Below, piece by piece: positions 45,239-52,768 of a stretch of 64,000 bases of DNA (its first letter is position 1; every line of letters begins with the position of its first letter). Origin of the DNA: an uncultured Dialister sp. (GTDB lineage Bacteria; Bacillota; Negativicutes; Veillonellales; Dialisteraceae); the NCBI GenBank assembly GCA_900541485.1, contig UQJW01000006.1, forward strand, positions 51,232 through 115,231. The letters run 5' to 3'. A program made the position numbers and the translations under genes. The notes beneath the pieces were generated by a model. That model did no database searches. It saw only the letters and a list, made by a program, of their open reading frames with translations, and was not told the DNA's origin.

Positions 45239-45534
45239 ACTATACCTGGATTTATATCATGATTCTTATGTTTGCCGGCAATTTCGTTTTGCAGATGGTT
45301 CCTCTTCTTTATTATTTTGAGGCTGTTATTATCATCAATTTGCTCGTGCTTGCCGGTGCTTATTTTATCTTAAGACGTGACAGTCTTTCCGATTTCCGTG
45401 GGAATATACTTTTTATGGCAGGACTTACGGTCATTAATATCATGACGGACTTGGGTATCATGTCGAGCTCTCTTTCGTGGATAGCCTTTGGTGCTCTTCT
45501 TGTCTGGTCCATGACCGGCGGCGGGCGAAGATAA
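45235..45534 (+). CDS. Unknown small three-TM protein
   Basis: 99 residues, not recognised. Hydrophobic segments at about 5-25, 31-47 (AVIIINLLVLAGAYFIL) and 57-92 (broken, GNILFMAGLTVINIM and SLSWIAFGALLVW). It overlaps the MBL hydrolase gene by 4 bp (ATGA), so the two are coupled. AGGAGAGG precedes the ATG. The C-terminus GGGRR is short and basic. A membrane partner for the hydrolase is possible; no function is assigned. Confidence 0.75.
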   Translation: MNYTWIYIMILMFAGNFVLQMVPLLYYFEAVIIINLLVLAGAYFILRRDSLSDFRGNILFMAGLTVINIMTDLGIMSSSLSWIAFGALLVWSMTGGGRR

Positions 45535-45542
45535 AAAGACAG

Positions 45543-45593
45543 AAAACAGAACCATATTCATTTCGCAAAGGAAATAGGGTTCTGTTTTTTTAT
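45543..45593 (+). terminator. Rho-independent terminator after the three-TM protein gene
   Basis: AAAACAGAACC pairs with GGTTCTGTTTT, with a long partly paired loop (TTTCGCAAAGGAAA), followed by TTTTTTA. From its end to 45727 the DNA is AT-rich and shows no gene. Confidence 0.88.
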
Positions 45594-45727
45594 CGGTGTA
45601 AAAATAAATAAATGTATAAATGGAGACTTTCGATAAGGGCGTTAACAAAAGTAAAAAGAGGGAAAATAAGAGCCTGAAAGGCATTGGAAATATTGAATTT
45701 ATCGGCGTTCTGATAGGTTTTATGACC

Positions 45728-45756
45728 TTGACAATAAAATGTAAAAATTCTAAAAT
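45728..45756 (+). promoter_or_regulatory. rny promoter
   Basis: Perfect -35 TTGACA (45728-45733), 17 bp spacer, -10 TAAAAT (45751-45756). Initiation is expected near 45763. Confidence 0.8.
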
Positions 45757-45764
45757 TAAAACAG

Positions 45765-45788
45765 TCAATCGTAAGATTGAACTTTTTT
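45765..45788 (+). promoter_or_regulatory. 5'-terminal hairpin in the rny leader
   Basis: TCAATC-GTAA-GATTGA forms a 6-bp stem with a GTAA (GNRA-type) tetraloop, followed by ACTTTTTT. It would lie within the first 20 or so nucleotides of the rny mRNA. It is too close to the start site for ordinary termination and may instead protect the 5' end. Confidence 0.5.
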
Positions 45789-45841
45789 AGTGTTTATTCT
45801 CTTAACAAACAATAAATAATAAAAGAAACGAGGTGAATAAA

Positions 45842-47416
45842 TTGGCGAGAGATGAAATATTACTTTATGTGATTGTGTCCTGCATAGTTACTGCCATAGT
45901 GAGTGTAGGAATAGGATACTTGCTACGTAAACGTATTGCTGAAGCAAGAATTGGCTCTGCTGAGGAAAAGGCGGATTCTATCATGAAAGAAGCTGAAAAG
46001 AGCAGAGAAAGTGCTTTGCGTGAAGCTGAAACGCTGAAAAAAGAAACATTGGTACAGACTCGGGAAGAAATGCATAAATTGCGCGAAACGGTAGAACGGG
46101 AAAGCCGGGAACGCCGTGATGAATTGCAAAAGTATGAACAGCGTCTGGTCCAAAAGGAAAATAATCTGGATCAAAGAAGTGGAAATTTGGAACAAAGAGA
46201 GCTTTCTCTGGCGAAAAAAGAAAGCCAGGTCAAGGTACAAAAAGAAAAAGCAGAGGCTCTTTATGTAGAACAACAAGCTAAACTGGAAGAGATTTCCCAA
46301 CTGTCCCGGGAGCAGGCAAAGGATATGATTCTGGACAGGATAAATGAAGAGCTTACTCATGAAAAAGCACTACGGATCCGGGAAAATGAAGAGGAAATCA
46401 AAGAAATAGCAGATACCAAAGCGCGGGAAATTGTAGCGGCAGCGATTCAGAGAAATGCAGCAGATACCGTATCTGAAACAACTGTATCTGTAGTATCTCT
46501 TCCGAATGAAGAAATGAAAGGGCGTATCATTGGCAGAGAAGGCCGAAATATCCGTGCGATTGAAACACTTACTGGGGTAGATTTGATTATTGATGACACA
46601 CCTGAAGCCGTTATTCTATCCTGCTTTGATCCGATACGCCGTGAAATTGCACGGCTTTCTCTTGAGAATCTTGTAAAGGACGGGCGTATTCATCCTGCAA
46701 GAATCGAAGAAGTGGTTGAAAAGACGAGAAAAGAAGTCGACAAAGCAATCCGGGAAGCCGGCGAGGAAGCGGTTCTCCAGTGTGGTATTCGTGGTATGCA
46801 TCCCGAACTTGTAAAAGTTTTGGGACGTCTGAAATACAGAACCAGCTATGGACAGAATGTGTTACAGCATTGCATCGATACGGCTTATTTTTCCGGAATT
46901 CTCGCAGCAGAAGTCGGTGCGGATGCAGATATGGCACGACGGGCCGGTTTGCTGCATGATATAGGAAAAGCCGTTGATCGTGAACAGGAAGGTACCCATG
47001 TAGAATTGGGGGTAGAGCTGGCACAGAAATATAAAGAACCGCCCCAGGTTATTAATGCCATTGCTTCCCACCATGGAGACACTGAAGCGGTCTATGTGGA
47101 ATCTGTCTTGGTGGCGGCAGCGGATGCTATTTCCGCGGCAAGACCGGGCGCCCGAAGAGAAACCTTGGAAAATTACATCAAAAGGCTGACAAAGCTGGAA
47201 GATATTGCCAAGTCTTTTTCGGGGGTGGCAAGTTGCTATGCCATCCAGGCGGGACGTGAGCTTCGCGTAATTGTTAAGCCTGAAAAAGTAAATGAGGATC
47301 AAGCGGTTATTTTATCCCATGACATTGCACAGCGGATTGAAAAAGAATTGCAGTATCCCGGACAGGTAAAAGTTGTTATTATCAGAGAAACAAGAGCAAC
47401 GGATTTTGCAAAATAA
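45842..47416 (+). CDS. rny: Ribonuclease Y
   Basis: 524 residues from TTG 45842. RNase Y is the membrane-bound endoribonuclease that starts mRNA decay in many Firmicutes. Order: N-terminal TM ([20 protein letters not shown]), long charged coiled coil (about 30-190), KH domain ([20 protein letters not shown], 20 residues), and HD domain with [11 protein letters not shown] and ASHHGD. GAGGTG at 45830-45835 gives 6-nt spacing to TTG 45842; GTG 45833 overlaps it. The mRNA has a 5' hairpin. Confidence 0.95.
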   Translation: MARDEILLYVIVSCIVTAIVSVGIGYLLRKRIAEARIGSAEEKADSIMKEAEKSRESALREAETLKKETLVQTREEMHKLRETVERESRERRDELQKYEQRLVQKENNLDQRSGNLEQRELSLAKKESQVKVQKEKAEALYVEQQAKLEEISQLSREQAKDMILDRINEELTHEKALRIRENEEEIKEIADTKAREIVAAAIQRNAADTVSETTVSVVSLPNEEMKGRIIGREGRNIRAIETLTGVDLIIDDTPEAVILSCFDPIRREIARLSLENLVKDGRIHPARIEEVVEKTRKEVDKAIREAGEEAVLQCGIRGMHPELVKVLGRLKYRTSYGQNVLQHCIDTAYFSGILAAEVGADADMARRAGLLHDIGKAVDREQEGTHVELGVELAQKYKEPPQVINAIASHHGDTEAVYVESVLVAAADAISAARPGARRETLENYIKRLTKLEDIAKSFSGVASCYAIQAGRELRVIVKPEKVNEDQAVILSHDIAQRIEKELQYPGQVKVVIIRETRATDFAK

Positions 47417-47448
47417 GAAAAGAGTTCCTTCGGGAACTCTTTTCTTGT
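47415..47448 (+). terminator. Rho-independent terminator after rny
   Basis: GAAAAGAGTTCC-TTCG-GGAACTCTTTTC is a perfect 12-bp stem with a TTCG tetraloop, followed by TTG. Confidence 0.93.
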
Positions 47449-47455
47449 GAAATGA

Positions 47456-47484
47456 TTATCGTAAAAAAGACGGTGTGATATAAT
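47456..47484 (+). promoter_or_regulatory. Candidate htrA promoter
   Basis: -10 TATAAT (47479-47484) with a weak -35 TTATCG (47456-47461) at 17 bp spacing, 44 bp before the chosen start. Confidence 0.5.
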
Positions 47485-47527
47485 AATTTCGAGTTGAAAA
47501 TCAATTGAATTTATAATGAGGTCTGAT

Positions 47528-48721
47528 ATGAATAGAGAAGATTTGGATGAGCAGTTAAAAGAAAATGGTCTGGCTCCGAAGCATAAAGAACCGTCTTTCC
47601 GGGTGGGACAAAGAAAATTGGCATTATTGGCAGTAGCACTTATCATTGCAGGAGGTGCGGGCGGCTGTTTTTTCGGCGGACATTTCGGTAAGGGAAATAA
47701 CGACAGCACTACGCCCGGGACATATACTTTTCCGCAGACGGAACAAAAACAAATGCAGGACTTACCGACAATCAGAAATACAGCAGTGGTACAAGCCGTT
47801 AAAGAAGTCGGACCTGCCGTTGTCGGGATTACTACAAGAGTATATGACAGAGACATTTTTAACCGCCGCATCGGAGTGGGGCAAAATGTAGGATCGGGAG
47901 TTATTTTTGATAAAAAGGGATATATTGTCACAAACAATCATGTCGTTTCAGGAGGAACGGATGTCAATGTATCTTTATCAAACGGAACCACTGTCACCGG
48001 AAAAGTGGTGGGGACCGATCCCTCTACGGATTTGGCGGTAGTCAAAATAGACGGTGTGGAAAATTTACCGGTGGCTATACTGGGAGATTCCGATGCCCTT
48101 CAGGTGGGAGAAACCGCTATTGCCATCGGGAACCCGTTGGGATTGGAATTTCAGGGAACAGTCACAGTCGGAGTAATTAGTGCAGTCAATCGTTCACTGG
48201 ATGATATTGACCAGAGATTTAAGCTGATACAAACCGATGCGGCAATTAATCCCGGTAACTCCGGCGGAGCGCTTGTCACTGCTGACGGTAAAGTAGTCGG
48301 TATTAATAGTGCGAAAATTTCTCATGCCGGTGTGGAAGGTATGGGATTTGCTATTCCTATCAACCAGGCGAAAGGGATTATCGAGCAGTTAATTGCATAT
48401 GGAAAAGTGAACCGTGCCTATTTGGGCGTGTATGCAGCCGATAAAGATATTGCAGCCCGTTACGGGTATCAGTGGGAGCATGACGGCGGTGTACTGGTTA
48501 TGAAAATTGTAAGGCACAGTCCGCTTAGTGTGAGCGATATACGGGTAGGAGACTATATCATGTCGATTGACGGTAAAGAAATACATACGGTTACTGACAT
48601 GAGGGATATTATCGATGCTCATCGACCGGGAGATAAAGTAAGCCTCACTTATGAACATAATGGCGGAGTATATGAGACGGAAATCATTTTGGCGGCAACT
48701 CCGGAGAATAACCGAGAATGA
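47528..48721 (+). CDS. HtrA/DegP-type membrane-anchored serine protease
   Basis: 397 residues. A short cytoplasmic N-terminus and one TM (about 30-51, KLALLAVALIIAGGAGG) anchor a periplasmic trypsin-like domain with catalytic His138 (TNNHVVSG), Asp168 (STDLAVVKI) and Ser245 (GNSGGAL). One PDZ domain follows (about 295-385, GGVLVMKIVRHSPL, VGDYIMSIDGKEI). It degrades or refolds misfolded envelope proteins. ATG 47528 lies 5 nt after TGAGGT. It overlaps rlmH by 4 bp, the same pairing as in Bacillus. Confidence 0.95.
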   Translation: MNREDLDEQLKENGLAPKHKEPSFRVGQRKLALLAVALIIAGGAGGCFFGGHFGKGNNDSTTPGTYTFPQTEQKQMQDLPTIRNTAVVQAVKEVGPAVVGITTRVYDRDIFNRRIGVGQNVGSGVIFDKKGYIVTNNHVVSGGTDVNVSLSNGTTVTGKVVGTDPSTDLAVVKIDGVENLPVAILGDSDALQVGETAIAIGNPLGLEFQGTVTVGVISAVNRSLDDIDQRFKLIQTDAAINPGNSGGALVTADGKVVGINSAKISHAGVEGMGFAIPINQAKGIIEQLIAYGKVNRAYLGVYAADKDIAARYGYQWEHDGGVLVMKIVRHSPLSVSDIRVGDYIMSIDGKEIHTVTDMRDIIDAHRPGDKVSLTYEHNGGVYETEIILAATPENNRE

Positions 48722-49197
48722 AAATTTCTCTGTTGGTTATCGGAAAAATAAAAGAAAAATGGATGCGTATGGGAATCGGTGAGTATGAGAAACGTCTTAA
48801 ACCGTTTCTCAAGATGGAACTCATTGAGCATGAAGAAGAAAAGATGCCGGGAAATCCGTCACCGGCAATTAAGAAACAAATTATGGAAAAAGAAGGAGAT
48901 AAACTTCTTAAAGCCGTTTCCGATAGTGATTGTGTGATTTTATTGGATACGGAAGGGACAGCTTTTTCTTCGGAAGAATTGGCTGCGTGGCTGCAGGACA
49001 AGATGGTGCAGGGGACGAGTCACTTTTATTTCATGATTGGCGGTCCTTACGGAAATGGAGAGAATATAAAGAAAAGAGCAGATTTAAAAATTTCTATAGG
49101 CTCAATGACTTTTACTCACCAAATGGCAAGGTTGATTTTATTTGAACAGCTGTACAGAGCGATGAAAATTAACCGCCATGAACCGTATCATTTGTAA
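48718..49197 (+). CDS. rlmH: 23S rRNA pseudouridine-1915 N3-methyltransferase RlmH
   Basis: 159 residues, the standard SPOUT-family RlmH length. It methylates Psi1915 in helix 69 of 23S rRNA. Marks: MKISLLVIGKIKEKWM, CVILLDTEGTAFSSEELA, FMIGGPYGNG and the knot region ISIGSMTFTHQMARLILFEQ (20) with the C-terminal YRAMKINRHEPYHL. Its ATG lies in the end of htrA (ATGA overlap). Confidence 0.97.
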   Translation: MKISLLVIGKIKEKWMRMGIGEYEKRLKPFLKMELIEHEEEKMPGNPSPAIKKQIMEKEGDKLLKAVSDSDCVILLDTEGTAFSSEELAAWLQDKMVQGTSHFYFMIGGPYGNGENIKKRADLKISIGSMTFTHQMARLILFEQLYRAMKINRHEPYHL

Positions 49198-49249
49198 AAT
49201 GGAATTAAAAAAACTGACGAATCTTGAGCGGAAGTCTGTGTATTTTATT

Positions 49250-49278
49250 TTGCCATAATGAAAAAAATTCGTTAAAAT
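49250..49278 (+). promoter_or_regulatory. Promoter of the CBS-pair gene
   Basis: -35 TTGCCA (49250-49255), 17 bp spacer, -10 TAAAAT (49273-49278). Confidence 0.7.
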
Positions 49279-49316
49279 AGAAATAGGAAATCCAGTAATG
49301 ACAGGAGGAATGACAT

Positions 49317-49820
49317 ATGGAAGAAAAAAAGATTAAAGCCAAGGATTTTATGACGAAATATGTTTTCAGTATTCCACCGGATGTAACGGTACAGGAACTG
49401 GTCGGATTATTTGCCACACATCCTATTAGTGCCGTACCCGTTACAGGAGATGATAATGAATTATTAGGCATTGTTTCGGAAGGAGATCTTCTGTATAAGA
49501 AGGTGAAACCGAGAGTACCCGCGTACCTTGATGTATTGGGAGCCAATATTTATTATTGCGGATTTGGCCGTTACGAAAAATCGTTCAGAAAGCTTCTGGC
49601 AACGAAAGCCGCTGATCTGATGACAAGAGATGTCCGCTGTGTAACTCCCGAGACAGATATGGAAACGATTATGAATCTTATGATAGATGAGCACTTAAAA
49701 ACCGTACCTGTCGTAGAAAAACCGAATAAGCTTGTAGGAATCATTACCAGACATGATATTTTAGGAGCCATTGCGGCAACGGAATTGGAAGAAACGGTGA
49801 AAGCTAAAAATGAAGAATAG
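49317..49820 (+). CDS. CBS-domain pair protein
   Basis: 167 residues containing two CBS motifs and little else: AKDFMTKYVFSIPPDVTVQE with SAVPVTGDDNELLGIVSEGD (20 each), and AADLMTRDVRCVTPETDMET with KTVPVVEKPNKLVGIITRHD. Such proteins bind adenine nucleotides in a Bateman module. The segment between them (RVPAYLDVLGANIYYCGFGR) recurs in stand-alone CBS proteins of bacteria. Partner and ligand are unknown. AGGAGG precedes the ATG; it is monocistronic. Confidence 0.92.
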   Translation: MEEKKIKAKDFMTKYVFSIPPDVTVQELVGLFATHPISAVPVTGDDNELLGIVSEGDLLYKKVKPRVPAYLDVLGANIYYCGFGRYEKSFRKLLATKAADLMTRDVRCVTPETDMETIMNLMIDEHLKTVPVVEKPNKLVGIITRHDILGAIAATELEETVKAKNEE

Positions 49821-49853
49821 AAGAGGGGGGGAGAATCCCCCCCTCTTTTTAGT
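49820..49853 (+). terminator. Rho-independent terminator after the CBS protein gene
   Basis: GAGGGGGG and a CCCCCCCTC run form a very GC-rich stem around a short loop, followed by TTTTTAG. Confidence 0.92.
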
Positions 49854-49940
49854 TGCTGTTTTTGAAAAGAATAAAAGCAGCGGATTTTTCTTTTCTTGAA
49901 AACATTTCTTTTTTTTGCTATGCTACGAATGACTTTTATC

Positions 49941-49961
49941 TTATAATATAACTAATTATAA
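49941..49961. repeat. Inverted repeat upstream of murA
   Basis: TTATAAT (49941-49947) and ATTATAA (49955-49961) are perfect inverted arms separated by 7 bp. The arms match PerR-box half-sites, but the spacing is 7 instead of 1. It overlaps a possible -10 (TATAAT). Chance is possible in AT-rich DNA. Confidence 0.4.
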
Positions 49962-50000
49962 TAAAAACAGTATCAATTTAAAAATAATGGAGTGATATTT

Positions 50001-51260
50001 TTGGAAAAGTTAGTGATTCAGGGAGGACACCCGCTTCGGGGTACGGTCCGTGTATCCAGTGCAAAAAATGCAGTTTTGCCGATTATCGTGGCAACGATGC
50101 TTCCTGCAACACCGGCGACTATAGTAGATGCACCTAATTTAGATGACGTAATTACAATTTGCAGTGTTTTGGAGTCACTGGGAATGAAAGTGACTTATGA
50201 AGATCACAGGATTACTTTTGATTCGTCAGGTTTGGATAAAACAGAAGCATCTTATGAGCTTATGAGCAAGATGCGTGCCTCTTTTTTAATTATGGGGCCT
50301 CTTTTAGCACGAATGGGTCATGCAAGAATTGCACTTCCCGGTGGATGCATGATTGGCAGTCGTCCTATAGATTTGCATCTGAAAGCCTTTGAAGCCATGG
50401 GAGCGGAAATTCATGTGGGAAATGGTTTTGTCGAAGGACGTGCACCCGGCGGATTAAAAGGTAATACAATTTATTTGGATTTTCCCAGTGTGGGAGCTAC
50501 AGAAAATATCGTAATGGCGGCGGCTACGGCACAAGGACGGACAGTTATTGAAAATGCCGCAGAAGAGCCGGAAATTGTTGATTTGGTAACATTTTTGAAC
50601 AGCATGGGAGCCAATATCAAAGGGGCAGGGACGAATGTAATCCGCATAGAAGGGGTGAAAGAACTGTCCGGGGTAGAACATACTGTTATTCCCGACCGTA
50701 TTGAAGCGGGGACATTTATGATTGCTGCTGCTATGGCAGGCGGTGATGTGCTTGTATCAAATGTTTTGACAGAACACCTGAAGCCACTATTGGCGAAACT
50801 GAACGAGGCGGGAGTCAAGGTAATTAAAGAAATTGACAGTGTAAGAGTAATCAGTGACGGGAAAATTCGTTCTACGGATATCAAAACTCTGCCATATCCC
50901 GGGTTTCCGACAGATTTACAAGCTCAGTTTATGGCACTTCTGACTATTGGTGACGGAATCAGTCGTGTAACAGAAACGGTATTTGAAAACCGTTTTATGC
51001 ATGTCGGTGAATTGCAAAGAATGGGAGCCTCTATCCGTGTAGAGGGGCGGACAGCACATATACGGGGCGTCCCCTTTTTGAAAGGAGCCTTTGTAAGAGC
51101 AACGGATTTACGTGCCGGTGCCGCTTTAACATTGGCAGGGCTTGCGGCTCATGGACAAACGGAAATCGGGGAATTGCATCATATCGACCGCGGATACGAT
51201 CATCTTGTGGAAAAGTTGCAAGGGTTAGGAGCTGACATTGTCCGTGTCAATGAAGATTGA
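50001..51260 (+). CDS. murA: UDP-N-acetylglucosamine 1-carboxyvinyltransferase
   Basis: 419 residues from TTG 50001, 8 nt after GGAG. MurA transfers enolpyruvate from PEP to UDP-GlcNAc, the first committed step of peptidoglycan synthesis. Lys22 (SSAKNAV), the fosfomycin-target Cys at about 116 ([15 protein letters not shown]) and the C-terminal [16 protein letters not shown] are intact. Cys rather than Asp predicts fosfomycin sensitivity of the target. Its end overlaps the next gene by 23 bp. In Bacillus spoIID and spoIIID lie between murA and mbl; here they are absent. Confidence 0.96.
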   Translation: MEKLVIQGGHPLRGTVRVSSAKNAVLPIIVATMLPATPATIVDAPNLDDVITICSVLESLGMKVTYEDHRITFDSSGLDKTEASYELMSKMRASFLIMGPLLARMGHARIALPGGCMIGSRPIDLHLKAFEAMGAEIHVGNGFVEGRAPGGLKGNTIYLDFPSVGATENIVMAAATAQGRTVIENAAEEPEIVDLVTFLNSMGANIKGAGTNVIRIEGVKELSGVEHTVIPDRIEAGTFMIAAAMAGGDVLVSNVLTEHLKPLLAKLNEAGVKVIKEIDSVRVISDGKIRSTDIKTLPYPGFPTDLQAQFMALLTIGDGISRVTETVFENRFMHVGELQRMGASIRVEGRTAHIRGVPFLKGAFVRATDLRAGAALTLAGLAAHGQTEIGELHHIDRGYDHLVEKLQGLGADIVRVNED

Positions 51261-52335
51261 TAAAATCATAACCGAAAAAAAATCACCTGTTGCACAACGG
51301 TCATTTCTTGACTGGATAGGCTCATTCGGTGCGGAAGATATCGGAGTGGACTTTGGAACATCCAATATCGTGATTTATGTAAAAAACAAAGGTTTGGTAT
51401 TTCCCGAAGCCTCTGTTGTGGCCAAATATAAAAAAACGGACCAGATGTTTACTTATGGAATAAAAGCCGAAGAAATGGAAGGCCGGGCTCCTCGGGAAAT
51501 TGAGATTATAAGACCTATGGAAACAGGGGCGATTGTGGATTATCCGAGCGCCGCTTATCTTTTGAACTCGGTAGTCAACCAGTCATATCTGAAAGGAATG
51601 TTTTTTCATCCCCGGTTGCTGATGTGCGTACCCAGGGGGATATCCCGGGTGCAACGAAGGGCCCTGTTAGAAGCATCAGTGGCGATTGGTGCCAGAAAAA
51701 CCGTTTTGATAGAACAGCCTTTGGCGGCAGTCATGGGACTTGGGGTCAAAACGAATACTATGAAAGGCATGCTTGTTGCGGATATAGGGGGCGGAGCAGC
51801 CAAAGCAGCCATTGTGTCGAAGTATGGTATTGTGAGAAGCAGTTTTTCCAATGCGGCCGGTCTCAAAATGGACGAAGCGATTGTTAATGTGATTATGGAC
51901 AAATATCATGTGCGTATCAGCAGAAAATCGGGAGAAACGCTGAAAATTGCTCTGGGAATAGAGTGGGATCTGAATAAAACCTCAAAAGTTCATGAAGTGT
52001 CCGGTATTTCCGCAATGACAGGTTTACCTGTAAAAATTGCAGTAACCGCCGAAGATATAGCACAAGGACTGAATCCTATTTTGTATGAAATATTTTCACA
52101 AGTGACGGAAGTTATTCAGCAAGCTCCTCCGGATATTCTGGAAAATATACGGGAAAATGGAATTGTACTTACCGGAGGCATTGCACAGATGAAAGGACTG
52201 GCCGGTGTTATGGAAACCGTAACAGATATGCCGGTACATGTAGCTGACCATCCGTCCTATGTCAATGCCGTAGGAGCAGGATCTGCTTTAGAATATATGG
52301 ACTATTTCCGTGATTCTTTACAGGATTTACATTAA
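51238..52335 (+). CDS. Divergent MreB/Mbl-type actin homologue
   Basis: 365 residues. MreB-family landmarks: phosphate-1 loop [45 protein letters not shown], phosphate-2 region [15 protein letters not shown], and adenosine region [14 protein letters not shown]. Two sites usually constant in MreB differ: LIEQP where LIEEP is normal (Gln160, near the catalytic Glu) and GGGAA where GGGTT is normal (Ala187-188). ATP hydrolysis may be weak. A 30-residue N-terminal extension precedes the fold. TTG 51238 has AGGAG at 6 nt; ATG 51250 is the alternative. No mreC or mreD follows. Confidence 0.88.
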   Translation: MSVSMKIDKIITEKKSPVAQRSFLDWIGSFGAEDIGVDFGTSNIVIYVKNKGLVFPEASVVAKYKKTDQMFTYGIKAEEMEGRAPREIEIIRPMETGAIVDYPSAAYLLNSVVNQSYLKGMFFHPRLLMCVPRGISRVQRRALLEASVAIGARKTVLIEQPLAAVMGLGVKTNTMKGMLVADIGGGAAKAAIVSKYGIVRSSFSNAAGLKMDEAIVNVIMDKYHVRISRKSGETLKIALGIEWDLNKTSKVHEVSGISAMTGLPVKIAVTAEDIAQGLNPILYEIFSQVTEVIQQAPPDILENIRENGIVLTGGIAQMKGLAGVMETVTDMPVHVADHPSYVNAVGAGSALEYMDYFRDSLQDLH

Positions 52336-52337
52336 TA

Positions 52338-52369
52338 TGAGAGGGGGCCGAAGAGGCTTCCCTTTTTCG
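52338..52369 (+). terminator. Rho-independent terminator after the MreB homologue
   Basis: AGGGGGCC pairs imperfectly with GGCTTCCCT around GAAGA, followed by TTTTTCG. Confidence 0.75.
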
Positions 52370-52455
52370 TTTGTTTGCTGAAATCCGGCAGATGTGAAAA
52401 AATTGAAAAAATGTTAAAATAAAAAATAAAGCATTTATGAAAGGAAGGACAACTG

Positions 52456-52755
52456 ATGAAACTTTCAAGAAAATTAGGAATAGCAATGCTCGTTGCCGCA
52501 AGTGTTTGTGGAGCGGCTATTGCATATGCATCAGGAATTATACAGCAGAAGTCTGTTTTGGAAGGAACGGTTATATCTGTGGTAGCACCGGGAACAACAG
52601 TCCGGGAGGGCGATGTTTTAGCAACTGTCAATTCCCTGGCGGGACCGGTGCCGGCAGCCCGTGCAGAGGCAGATGGAGTGGTTAAAGAAGTTATGGTAGA
52701 AAAAGGGCAAAAGATAAATAAACAGGATTTGGTTGCCACTGTAGAATCTCGTTAA
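52456..52755 (+). CDS. Miniature exported barrel-sandwich (biotinyl/lipoyl-like) protein
   Basis: 99 residues: a signal peptide (MKLSRKLGIAMLVAASVCGA to AYA, about 26), then about 70 residues made of two similar halves. Residues 37-60 (GTVISVVAPGTTVREGDVLA then TVNS) and 74-98 (GVVKEVMVEKGQKINKQDLV then ATVES) share G-x-V-x-x-V...G-x-x-V/I...D-x-L/V-A-T-V-x-S. This is the biotinyl/lipoyl barrel-sandwich hybrid. The modifiable Lys of the central hairpin is missing (GPVPAARAEAD instead), so no cofactor is expected. A similar fold occurs in HlyD-type adaptors. It heads the envelope block 13 bp before the SpoIVB-like gene. Confidence 0.82.
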   Translation: MKLSRKLGIAMLVAASVCGAAIAYASGIIQQKSVLEGTVISVVAPGTTVREGDVLATVNSLAGPVPAARAEADGVVKEVMVEKGQKINKQDLVATVESR

Positions 52756-52768
52756 GTGGGAGAAGATA

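Noticed and set aside
47299..47937. Minus-strand open frame of 212 codons across the rny end and the htrA start
   Set aside because: It runs through the rny terminator and opposite two well-supported genes, and its product shows no family features.
52456..52755. Reading the mini barrel-sandwich gene as a biotin carboxyl carrier protein
   Set aside because: It has a signal peptide and lacks the MKM-type lysine motif, so it cannot be a normal cytoplasmic biotin carrier.
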